The notes below the pieces were generated by a model. It was not told the DNA's origin and made no database searches. It saw only the letters and a list, made by a program, of their open reading frames with translations. From Akanthomyces muscarius (lineage: Eukaryota > Ascomycota > Sordariomycetes > Hypocreales > Cordycipitaceae): a stretch of 64,000 bases of DNA. Position numbers and translations under genes: made by a program. The stretch covers positions 4,402,001 to 4,466,000 of the forward strand of contig NC_079244.1 in NCBI RefSeq assembly GCF_028009165.1, written 5' to 3'. Every line of letters starts with the position of its first letter. Position 1 is the first letter of the stretch. This document shows, one piece after another, positions 44,110-54,354 of this stretch.

Positions 44110-46413
44110 ATGCCCCCGACGGATCCAGTCGAGCCCAATGCTCATCAAGCTCGCCGCACACGCCAGAACCCGGTATCGTGCCGTTTGTGCCGGCTGAAGA
44201 AACTGAAATGCAACCGCCAATATCCTTGCTCCAACTGCTCCGCCCGTGGCGTTGGCTGTGAATATTTTGCACGAATCCCTGGTTCATCATCCACGGACGT
44301 CGCGGACCAAAGACAGGCTTTACCCGCAGCAGCTGAAAGCGCGGGCTTCCAAACTCGCCTTGAAAGGCTTGAAGAGGCGGTGTTTAACAAGCAGCAGGAT
44401 GGCAAACCCTCTGTTTCTACTGCAACGGAGCCATCCAATCGCGGGACATTAGCTACCACGATCATGCCAGGTTTCGCTTTCAACGAGGAGCATGAAGCGA
44501 CATCAAGACGGCTTGAAGACATTGGCACGCTTGGCAACCCTGCTGTGAGTCTCTATAAAGATGACAAGACAGCCAATGTCTACTGAGCTGGCCCCGCAGC
44601 TAACCCGATTGCCAGTCTAGAGCGTGTGTAGCCAACATACGATTCCAAGTTGAACCGATAAGCCAGCTACTAGAGAATGTATCAGCTACGCGGAACGAGG
44701 CAGGTCCCCGGCCACCCTACTTTCAGCTACCTACCAGAGTCGAGGCGATGACATTGTCCCAGTACTTTCTGGACAATGTCCAGTACCTTCATCCCGTCTT
44801 CCAGCCCTATTGCCTGCAGCGCGTGATAGACGCTGTGTATATGCACCCACATGCCCAAGTCCAGAGCAAAGTGGCAGATGTCGCGCTGCTGCTCAGCATG
44901 ATTGCTAGTGCCAGTCATCTATGGAGACCACAGAGAAGCAAATGCTTGGTCTTCTTATCTGCGAAAGAAGCTGCTTCCATGTCCTTGATCTGGAGCAATG
45001 CAGCGTTGGATATACTGGAGTATTCGAAGCGAACTACTGCTGTATCGATTGAGGATCTCCAGGCCACAATCGTCATATCCTACGTCATCTACAATTCCCA
45101 AGGGTTCTCACCCATGTTTCGTTCGCTTCACAGCAACATTATCATGATGGCTCGAGACCTTTCATTGCACAAGACTGATAGCCCCCGAAGAAACAGAGAG
45201 GCAGACTTGCCGCCATTTCAGATTGAAGCTGATGTAAAGAGAAGACTATGGTGGCACATTGCTGCCACAGACTGGTAAGGCCCAGCCGTTACTGATCAGC
45301 CTTTTTACTAATGCTAAAGCGCGACAAAGGTTGCTCGCATTTACCCCCGGACCACAAGAGGGCACCTATTCTATCCAGCCGTCACAGATGCATGTGAGTC
45401 AGCCGCGTGATCTCGAAAGCTGCGATCATGACGCCGGGACTGTTTCACTGCTGCCTACCTCCTACTTTTTTCAGCGTGTTCGGCTAGCAGAGATCTGTCG
45501 CGCGGTGGTTGACTCCCTGTCCCCCCTTGACATGATCGAGAATGCAAACTACGAGCAAGTCATCTTTTTGGACGGCAAATTTGAAGACTTGGTCAGAAGT
45601 CTGCCGGCCTTTTTTTCGCTAGACCATGAGAACGAACTCTTGTATACTGCACCGCAGCTTACCCTCCAGCGCTATCTGATCCACCTCGGGATCTATACCA
45701 GACGCAGCAGGCTTCACCAGCCTTTCGTGGTAGCGGGTTTCACCGATCCCAAATACACGTTTTCCAGAACTGCTTGTCTGGCCTCCTCACGCACAGTTCT
45801 ACAGATTTGCTACAGGTTGGAGGAAACGAAGCATGAGCTAGAGTTGATCCCCGCCAGGCTTGCAACCGTGGTGCACCACGTCTTCATGGCCGTTGTTGTG
45901 CTCGTGATGGATCTCTGCTCGAACAAGGTGGAAGGACTCGAGGAGCAGCGGCATGCTGAAGTCATCCGAGCGTGTAGGATGCTTGACAGCTTAAAGCAAG
46001 ACTCCGCCATGGCCGCGAAACTGGCGCACCCTCTCATCGAGATCCTGCAGAAACACAAAGAAAGGCTGCAGCAAAGCCAGTCACCGGCTGTGCCTTTCAC
46101 GGTGGAGGCACCACCTGCTGATAGCGGGATCAGTCAAGTCTCTCTGGATCCGTCGAGCGATTTCCACGGGCCATTGTCCGACACTATCGGCCAATATACA
46201 TCAGCGACGATTCCCAGTGGCGGTGGCCAGCAGCCAGCAGCAAGAGCAGAACATGAACAGCAACCATATGACAGGGAATGGGAGTTTGATGCCATGATGC
46301 AGCAGTACATTGATTTGGGCGAAAACATAGATGGGCATTCTTGGAGTTCTCTTTTCGATGACCTTGATTCTCACCATACGACGGATACCGGGGGCGCTGT
46401 TTTTTATGGCTAA
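44110..46413 (+). CDS. Zn(II)2Cys6 transcription factor with fungal-specific TF domain
   Basis: Exons 44110-44544, 44616-45274 and 45330-46413 close to 725 residues. The zinc cluster is at residues 24-50: Cys24, 27, 34, 40, 43, 50 (C-x2-C-x6-C-x5-C-x2-C-x6-C). A linker and a short coiled coil (RLERLEEAVFN) follow. The fungal_trans domain spans about 190-420, with LSQYFLDNVQYLHPVFQ, RRLWWHIAATDW and LLAFTPGPQEGTYSIQP, the last two joined by the second intron. The C-terminus is acidic and Gln-rich (DAMMQQYIDLGEN, SSLFDDLDSHHTTD). It is convergent with the MFS transporter at 46747-48352, with 333 bases between stop codons, a common arrangement for a regulator and its target, but linkage of function is inference. 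Confidence 0.88.
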
Positions 46414-46746
46414 TGTGCCGAGCTCGACTCAAAATTCGCCCTGGGTTCTTCAACTCACATAGTTTTAGTTGACACGAAACAAGCGCTAGCAGCAAAGGAA
46501 TCCATGAGATTCAGGTATATCTTTTATAATTCTTATCTAGAATATGTGGTAGACACTGCGACCTGGTCACGTAGGCCTGCCTACTAGGAGTGGGTGCTTT
46601 AGCATAATTTCATGCTGGTGTCCTAAATACAGATCCCTATCGCTCATTTCACCATGAGACGACAAAAGGCCGAGTGGGAGAGAAAGAGAGGTTGGCCCGC
46701 TGAACAGTCTCTTCTCAGGGTCATTGCCCTGGGGAAGCGAAGAAAC
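46414..46746. other. Convergent spacer regulator/transporter
   Basis: Holds the two 3' ends. No further gene. Confidence 0.5.
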
Positions 46747-48352
46747 TCATTGCCGTGCAAATATTACCCTCTCCATTTTGAACCGCGCCACAAAGATGAG
46801 AAGGGCACCCAAAACAAGGGATACCCCTGTGTAAATTGACAAGGCAAGATATCCGTAGGATCCGAGCAGCTGGCCACTAATGGGGGTACCGAACAAAGCT
46901 CTGCGATTTTATAAATGGATATAATTTAGCAACGGAACTGTTTAAAGAGGTGCATTCTAGATGGAAAAGTATCAAAACTCACGTCAAAGCAACTGAGCCC
47001 ATGAGAAATCCCACTGCTGTGCCGTGGAGCTCCGGGGGTACCAGGTGAGCCGCGCAAGCCGACTGCAGACTCATAATAGCCTACGTATATGATTAGCAAA
47101 TTCAAAACTTTGTGGTATTAGGGGGGAGGGGACAATACGTACACCGGACGTAAGTCCGTATGCTAGACACCATACAACAAGCGCCCCGGAGCTCTTTGCT
47201 GCGGTCCAGCACAGCGCAGTGGCTCCCGATAGCAGAGCTGCTGTACCGCAGATGTTGAAATGCCCATAGCGATCTGCCAGAATCCCCGGCAGAACTCTGC
47301 CAAAGAGAGATGCAGCATTGACAATCGAAACCAAGTAAAACGCAAAACTGGTGGAATGGCCTAGACTCTGCGCGTAGGAGGTTGCATAGAAGAATGGACT
47401 GAACATGCCGAGGTACGAAATGGCAAGCCCCGAGCAGAGCACCAGGAAGGTGGTGTCTTTCAAGAGCGAGACGAGGCCTTGTTTATGTGTCTTGGTTCCC
47501 TGTTGGAGGATTTTGTGTCTTCCATGTCCCTCTGCTGTTTTGTCACTTTGCTCTTCCTCGGTCAACACACGATGCTGTTGATCATCAGCGGCGTTCTTCG
47601 CTGGTGGGGTGACGGTCAAGACCGCGGCAACGAGAAGCGGAAGCATGATGAACCCGACGATGCGAATGGTCCAGCCAAAGCTCACACCATTCTTATTGAG
47701 GAGCTCGTTTAGCACAACCGGCCAGATGATCCCCCCGGCGGACGATCCTCCCACCGTTACCCCCATGGCTAGTCCTTTGTTCTTGTCAAAATATCGAGAG
47801 ACGGTCGCGATCGCCGGACAGAAGAGGCAAGACATGCTGGCACCCAGGAGCACGGCTTGCGCAAGAAAGAATTGATAGTACTGCTCGCAAAGCGAAATCA
47901 TGAAGACTGCAACAAGCATTGCCAGGCCGCCGAATATGAGAAGTGCCTAGCATTGGATCTCCTTTAGCTGTCTATTTCATCGTGTATTTTGGAGGGGGGC
48001 GGGGCGAGTAGGAGGGCTTTTCCATACCGTCGGTCCGATACGATCAACCAAGATACCAGCGATAGGAGCACCGGAAAAAAGCGCAAAAGTAGAGAAGGAA
48101 CCGATCCATGAGATGTCGAAGCTAGAGTGGTTGCTCAGTTGATGTGATTCGTAGTAGGCCTGGAAAACACCAAATGCATTGAGAAATCCAACACTGCAAA
48201 AGAAAGTGAAGAAGGCCCCCATTATAGTCAGCCATGCTCGAAACCTGTCATTTTGTCAGTATGCTTTGTGAAGATAATAATTAAAAGAAAAGGTATCCGA
48301 CGGACGTGTGTTCGGAGCCGCTGGCAGCGGTAGGAGTTTGGATTTGGCTCAT
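46747..48352 (-). CDS. MFS monocarboxylate-type transporter (MCT/SLC16-like)
   Basis: Five exons (48352-48306, 48244-48028, 47946-47143, 47080-46983, 46900-46747) close to 439 residues. Family landmarks: FRAWLTIMGAFFTFFCSVGFLNAFGVFQAYY in TM1, SWIGSFSTFALFSGAPIAGILVDRIGP, LGASMSCLFCPAIATVSRYFDKNKGLAMGVTVGGSSAGGIIWPV, the cytosolic loop with a Lys/Glu-rich stretch (TEEEQSDKTAEGHGRH), FGRVLPGILADRYG, and IMSLQSACAAHLVPPELHGTAVGF. About 12 membrane segments are seen. The N-terminus is short (MSQIQTPTAASGSEHT). Fungal members transport monocarboxylates, riboflavin, nicotinate or metabolites; the substrate here is unknown. CGG-bearing inverted repeats lie 140-260 bases upstream of the start. Confidence 0.88.
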
Positions 48353-48495
48353 ATTCAGAGAGTGCTTCGTCTTCTCTACACTCCGGATGACAAAAATCTG
48401 ATTTTTTTTGGAAAGATGGACAACTCAATACCAAATGGTCTTTTCGCTATATATGAAAACATTTGTCGGGTATGACTTATAGTAGCCATTGCAGG

Positions 48496-48612
48496 CTCCG
48501 AGGAGGTCACTCGGAGGGTTCGTGGAAAGTCCGGGGAGCATAGTGGAGACTTGCGTCCATGCTCGGAGCATCCATGGAGCTTGGAATACAACGTTCCATG
48601 GGTCTCCGAGCA
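48496..48612. promoter_or_regulatory. CGG-containing inverted repeats upstream of the MCT transporter
   Basis: CTCCGAG at 48496-48502 pairs with CTCGGAG at 48510-48516. TGCTCGGAG at 48560-48568 with CCATGGA pairs with TCCATGG...CTCCGAGCA up to 48612. CGG/CCG triplets in inverted orientation are the usual half-sites of Zn2Cys6 dimers. Recognition by the regulator at 44110-46413 is a guess. Confidence 0.4.
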
Positions 48613-48697
48613 GATAGTCCTACCAGTAAGGTCCTGGAACTGCTCTAGTAAGGATATCCATCAAGAATGGTCCTATTTCGGTATAAAGAGCATGCTC

Positions 48698-48724
48698 GGG
48701 GGGGGGGGGGGGGGGGGGGGGGGG
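48698..48724 (+). repeat. Homopolymer tract of 27 G
   Basis: An uninterrupted G27 run on the plus strand, about 345 bases upstream of the MCT transporter start. It could form a G-quadruplex. The exact length in an assembly is unreliable. Confidence 0.85.
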
Positions 48725-49829
48725 CAGACGGGGCTAGAAAAGGCAGACAGGGCATCGTTCGTGCAGACTCAACCACAAGATCGTAGACTACGCTCTTCTG
48801 CTATGATTTCTCGGGATATTTAATTAAGTTTAGGGGATATAACTGATGTAATTCAGCAGACGCAAGGTCGAACAATCCTAAGAGAAGGTAGACCGTCACC
48901 AGACATCGCCACTGGGTACTATGTACTCGCCGGCAGGGGTGGCGGAGACAAGAGAGAAGAGAGGGGGGTATTATAGGTCAACACTCTGACTTTATCAAGC
49001 TTGAATATTCACCCAAGCTTTCTTAGTTCTATATGCTATTTTACAAAGATTCCTGCCATTGTCTGGAGTGAGGAGTTGTGACTCATCAAGATCGATGCTG
49101 TTTTCCTCTACATTGAAAAGCTTACCTTTCATGAGTGAAGCCGGAGTGAAAGTGCGTCACGGAGTGAAAAACAGCTGGCATATGTTGAGAAAACGTCAAT
49201 TGATGCCCTTTGAGACTTTTTCTTTGGCCGCATCGTTCTCGACCGGCATCGACTGCTGCAGCGCCTACGGCGGCCATGCAAGTCTCAAGCCAGCCGGCCG
49301 ACCGGCCGGCCACGCTCCGTTTGCGAGCAACAGCGCCCAAACTACCGGGCATGGGCCGCGATCAATGATTGACTTCCTTCTTCTCGTTGAACAACATGTC
49401 GCAAAGTTGAAAAGCCGGCAGATGCTCAGAGTCCGCTTTCTTGTCAATATGACGGCCCTTTTGTGCATACATCACACGCCGAGACAGCTGCGTGATGTCT
49501 GTGGAAAACGCCCTTTCCGAGACAAAGACTCGGAAGACGTGCGGAAAGCAATGTCGCTGGGAGATGCATTGCATCGACGACAACATCGCTCCCGTGGGCT
49601 ATTTGGGCGAGGAGTTGCAGATTTTCCCCCGCACTGGGCGAGTTGTGCCGAAGCTCTCGGGAGGGAAGCTGACTCTTGGGCACGGCTGAATGAAGTTTTA
49701 CCTGTGCAGATTGTTGAAACATGCGTATTTTACGAAAAGAGCCAGTTGCTTTCTGCCACGTCTGCCGAGCCGTGTACTTTTGTTGCCGTCTGGGAACGAT
49801 GAATTGCCGTGATCGCTTCTTTGGGCTTG
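48725..49829. other. Gene-free stretch before the secreted-protein gene
   Basis: A GGCCGG-rich patch (nested GGCCGGC palindromes) lies at 49292-49312. Open frames here (for example 49059-49802) lack an ATG start or recognisable content. Confidence 0.4.
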
Positions 49830-49837
49830 TATAAATA
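49830..49837 (+). promoter_or_regulatory. TATA box of the secreted-protein gene
   Basis: TATAAATA, 142 bases before the ATG at 49972, followed by a CT/CA-rich leader ending in an A-run. This is the layout of strongly expressed fungal genes. Confidence 0.55.
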
Positions 49838-49971
49838 TGAGCCTTTGGCCCAGGTTTCCTTCGCTTCTTCTCCATCATCACACATCTCACAGCATCTTTA
49901 CAGCTAAAACACCTTCGCCACTTGACCACCTTGTCAAATCAAACCCATCACTCCAAAAAAAAAAAAGCACA

Positions 49972-50752
49972 ATGTTTGCCAACTTTCTCCTCGCAGCTCT
50001 CCCTCTCGTTCCCGCCGCTCTGGCTGGTACGATGCAGTACCCCACGGTCATCCCCGGACCAGGACTCCCGAGCCTCGAGTCTCTCGGCCTCACCTCTGAG
50101 CTGCTCTACAAGATGGAGCCCACCACTCCCAGTACGTCTGTTTTGGCGCGCACAACTCATCTCGCCCTCGTCCTTGTAACACGGGAGTACAACGGCTAAT
50201 CAAGTATGGCTACAAAACAAAAGAGGTCGACGCAAGGGACGCACTCGCCGCCAACTATGTCGCCAAATGTGATAGTGACCCTGCTGCCTACGTCGCCAAG
50301 GGCGATCTCCAGGCCTGCCTCAATTACCTGAACGCCATCGGCTCCCGGGACTGCACCGTTCCCGGTGACATGAGGCCCATCCGATACTGCGTCGCCGGCC
50401 AGGCTGACGTCAACGGGCTGTCCATTACTGGCGTCGTCCAGACGACGCGCTGGTATGTTTTCCCCTTCTTTCTCTCTTCCCTCTTGCCACGTATTTCTGG
50501 GGAGGTGGGTGTAGGGGCTAACCTTGCCGCAATTCGAAAAGCTCGGCTGTCGCGCATGCCGTCAACTATGTCCTTCAAAGCTGCGTGCGAGACCAAAAGG
50601 CTGCTGGTAAGTCACTATAAGCACCACAGGACCTCTTTGTTCGATGGTCAGGTAGCTAACGCGTGATGTTTCTCGCAGGCTCCGAGGCCGCTTTTAACAA
50701 TGGCGATGTCATCGTTAGCTCTCTCGTGACGGGCTTTGCGTGCCGTTCTTAG
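49972..50752 (+). CDS. Small secreted cysteine-containing protein, unknown function
   Basis: Four exons (49972-50131, 50188-50452, 50542-50606, 50679-50752) close to 187 residues. Residues 1-19 (MFANFLLAALPLVPAALAG) form a signal peptide. The mature chain has seven cysteines (contexts AKCDSD, QACLN, RDCTV, RYCVA, TRCSA, QSCVR, FACRS) spread over about 120 residues, suggesting a disulfide-stabilised extracellular domain. The C-terminal third (AVAHAVNYVLQSC...NNGDVIVSSLVTGFACRS) looks folded and ends at a Cys-Arg-Ser tail. Intron 1 is best closed at the acceptor GGGAG, giving PIQRLIKYGYKTKEV. I do not recognise the family. It could be an effector-like or antimicrobial-type secreted protein, but nothing in the sequence proves this. 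Confidence 0.72.
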
Positions 50753-53700
50753 TTTCTCGCAAAGTGGCATTTGAGCAGTTTTCTTTTGCACAAACAAGAA
50801 AGCGAGCAGTTAACACAATGAGTGCAGGATTCGGAAGTGAGTATCGAAGAAAAGGCAATAGTTTCGGGAGAGAATTGGACTGTCGTTACTTTATACAGAC
50901 CATCATCACCTATACAACACTGTCATTACCGTTATAACACTGTCCTCGCTTGTATAAGACTGCCTTCAGTGCCATGTAACAGCCATGACGGCTACTTACA
51001 TAAGCTATAGTTGGACACCTGGTTAATGCTCGTTATTGAGATTAATACCTAGTCTTTTGCCAGCTGGCGTAGCAGTACAGGAGAATGTTACATGCCATGA
51101 ACCAGTGTAGGGTAGTACCTGCTTAGTCTACGCTAGCACGACATATCTGATTAAAGCACACGGGATGTCACGTCAGGGCGCCAAGTGTGTGAGTCGCGCG
51201 GACATGGGGGTGGGGAATTCCGAAAGACTCGATCTGCGATATCACATAGTCAATCTGGCATCAGATAGGTATGCGACCCGACTGTCAGGCTTGTGCTGTT
51301 GGGTGTGCGCGTGGGTGGCGGCTCCCGAATCATTGGCTGCCACGCCGGGTTAGCCGGTTTACGTTCGGTGTAGATTAACCGTTCTCTTTGGGACTCGCAC
51401 AATGCCACATCTGGAGGTTAGTTGAGGATGAAAAAAACCTTCAGAAACGCAATTTCTGCTGAGCCGGATGCGGCAGAGCGGGACAACAGAAAGAGAGCGG
51501 CCGTGGGTATTACGACGGGAGTAATCCTTGGCCGCGGGTCGCACCAAGGATATAAACTGGAGACGAAAGACGGTCGTTGGGTCGCTTTGGCATTTTTTCC
51601 ACAGTAATTGCCAACTGTGGAAAGAGTCGACTTTAGTCTAGACTGTGGTCCAGTTTCGTCGCTTGGATATTTTTCTTCGTGTTTTGTTATTTTTAGAAGC
51701 AAGTCTGGACTCTCCAAAGAACAGTGAAAAGACGGATTCCAGCAAGCAGTTGGCAGCATGCTGAAACAGGGCTAGAGCGAATCTCCCAATCTTCCATGTT
51801 GTAACAGGTGCAATTGTAACAGGTGTAAGCTCGTGCAAGTGCAAGACTGGACTCGCCATTGCTCCTTTCTGTTTGATTTTCTCTGCCATGACCAGGATTC
51901 TCTTTGCTGTTGCTACATTGGGACCACGGTAGGGCTACTGAAATTGGGGGCGTGATGCATGTCACTCCGGGCGGCGTTAATACGAAGCCGGTGGCGCACC
52001 CTAAGGCTAGACACGATTGCAATTTTGGTAGTAAGTTGACCTGCGGCGTGGTGGGCAAAAGAACAGGACCATTTCGTCTGCAGGCTGTCAGTGCTGCGCC
52101 CGCGCTGCCAATGCGCAGCAGCATTGGAAGATTGGCGCTGGGCTTTGGCCACTGGATCCTGCCTGGATCTGGGTGGCCATTGGAGTTTTGTGAGCTCTCT
52201 TTCGTGATGGCGGCCGGAGCAAAGTGCCGGAACGCCTTGGGAACGCGAGAATCGAGATGCTGTATCATGCTGGTGGGGGGAGATGACGGTGGGTGTTTGG
52301 TTCTGTTCCCTGCTAGCGAACAATAAATACAGATTGCCAGCAACGCTGATCGTCCCCTTGGTTCTCTGTCTGCTTGTCAGTTTTCGCTCTAGCGCCCTGG
52401 CCGAACGAGGAGCATGCCGACACATCAGAAACATGCTAAAAGCCAAGGGCGAACGGGTGGGCATGCGATGATGAGAGTGAGCACTGGGACGCCAAAGCAT
52501 TCGCCTCGATCCATCAAACGGAGAAGTGAAAACAAAAAAGGGCCACCCACGGTGACACCTACAGCACAGGGGTACGGATACAACACAGGCAGATACCTAG
52601 CCCACGGCGCGTGCCGCCAACGAAGCCACGCCGGCGCTGAGCTGAAACCTTGGCTGCCACGGCGCAGAATCTTTGTGGCCAGAGAAGGACGCGACGCAGG
52701 ACCACCCGTAGACCTGCAGACTTGATACGGGGTCCTTTTTGCTTGAGCAGAAACGAAAGCTCGTACTTGGACCGGATTTTGTGACGGCTGCATTCTGTCA
52801 GTCTGTTGGTGAAGCTCCCGTTTGATGGCAGGAGCTTGGTGTCGCACCCGTCTCGTACGCGTAGCCTTGCACCTTGGACATGGAATAATAATGGTGACAG
52901 GGCCTAATAACCCGGGGGGTTGTGCTAATTTTAAAGTCGGCCCAGGTTGCGGTGTAGTGATGAGGAGCAAGGTTAGTGCCGTACCTTGATATTAGCAAGG
53001 CCGCCGCAGAATAGAACGCAGTTGCAGGGGAAGGAGCATGTTCGTACCGGCACATTGCAGCCCAACAAGACTCCCTGGCCTGGGTGTATACCTCAGGTAG
53101 GTTTCTGGGGATTGGGTCTGGCCTGATCGGTCAGATGGCAAAGGCCAGTCTCAGCCACGGGCCATCTATTATTATTATGCAGGTCATTTGTTGGCAACTT
53201 GGCAGAACCGAGGGCAGCGCCGCAGTCGAGGTGACGCACAAGTACTTTGTAGGGGCAGGTACCGCAAACGCTCCCAGTCCAGGTGCCTGGGGCCTGGAGC
53301 TGGGGAATGTCTGTCCAAGCGCCCTGGTCGCCTTTGCCGGTCAACTCTGTAGGTACCCAGCGCCGGTTCCATAACCTACCTGTTGGCGCTTGCTAATAAT
53401 CATGAGCTCACCAATGCACTACCTTGTTAGGTTAGCACGACACATGTACCTTGGTCCGGCTCGATTACCTAGGTCGGCACGGATACTCATGTACCAGTAG
53501 TGATAGTACTCCAGAAAAATGTGCCCACACAGCCTTGCATGCTGGCGCTCGTTGGTGCAGGATTAGCAGGCAGGCAGGCAGGCAGGCAGGCCAGGCCGGG
53601 CCAGGCCAGCAGCAACAGGCCCCAAGTCCCAACCAGCGGGCTGCTGTACCTAATAATAATACGCTAGATGTATCCTGTAATCCGTCCAGCCTGCCCACTG

Positions 53701-54354
53701 TCGGGCGAGCTACCGCCGCCTCGCCGCCTTTCTTGCCTTGCATGTTCCTCACATCCTTCTCTGCAGAGTTGCCCACCCTGCCTTGTGTTGTGCCCTCTTC
53801 TCCAACCCGCATATCTCATCCTCCTCCTCGCCACGGCCAACCCCAGCGCCCACGATTCTCTCCCTCATTCACGCCCGCGCCACCCTTGCACATAGTACCA
53901 TAGCTATATCGCGCCCTCGTTTCCCTCGAAGCGCTTCTTCCTTCGCTCGCTCGCTCGCTCGACCAACCTAGGCTTCTTCCGATTCCCGCTTCCAAGCCCG
54001 CCACCCATCATCCTTGACAACCAAGGCACACCCGCTAGCAACTCATCAGTCGCAACACCGCCGCTACCTTGAGCTTGGTCTCCATCCATCTGCCTCTATC
54101 GTCAGCCCGTACGACGACTCCACGACGAGCGCATTCCGCCACACTTTTTAATATTGTTTTTTTTGCCCCGAAATTCTCACGAGTCGCAGCATTTAACTGC
54201 AGTGCTACTGGACTGCGCATCCGCCCTCCCGCCAGAGCCGGCCTCGTCGAGTTGCGCGCTGCTTCACCGCGACGCTTCTGGCGGCTCTCCCGCTCCGAGC
54301 GACAGCCTCTCGACCCTCACCTCCGTACGGTCGCTCCTTCGAAATACTTATACA
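50753..54354. other. 3.6-kb gene-free region and RhoGAP leader
   Basis: No supported gene. A (GGCA)n microsatellite at about 53567-53591 is followed by GGCCAGGCC repeats. TAGGTACC-like sites lie at 53350 and 53646. The last 450 bases are CT-rich with a CGCT repeat (53947-53961), probably a long leader of the RhoGAP gene. Overlapping frames at 51.7-52.3 kb on both strands look random. Confidence 0.4.

Noticed and set aside
48725..49020. Possible solo LTR next to the G27 tract
   Set aside because: No matching second copy, target-site duplication or clear terminal dinucleotides could be found within the window.
49059..49802. 247-codon frame upstream of the secreted-protein gene
   Set aside because: Starts at TTG and overlaps the promoter region; nothing recognisable in the translation.
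51693..52343. Overlapping long frames on both strands (216 and 140 codons)
   Set aside because: Random-looking composition on both strands, no splice-supported extension, no motif.
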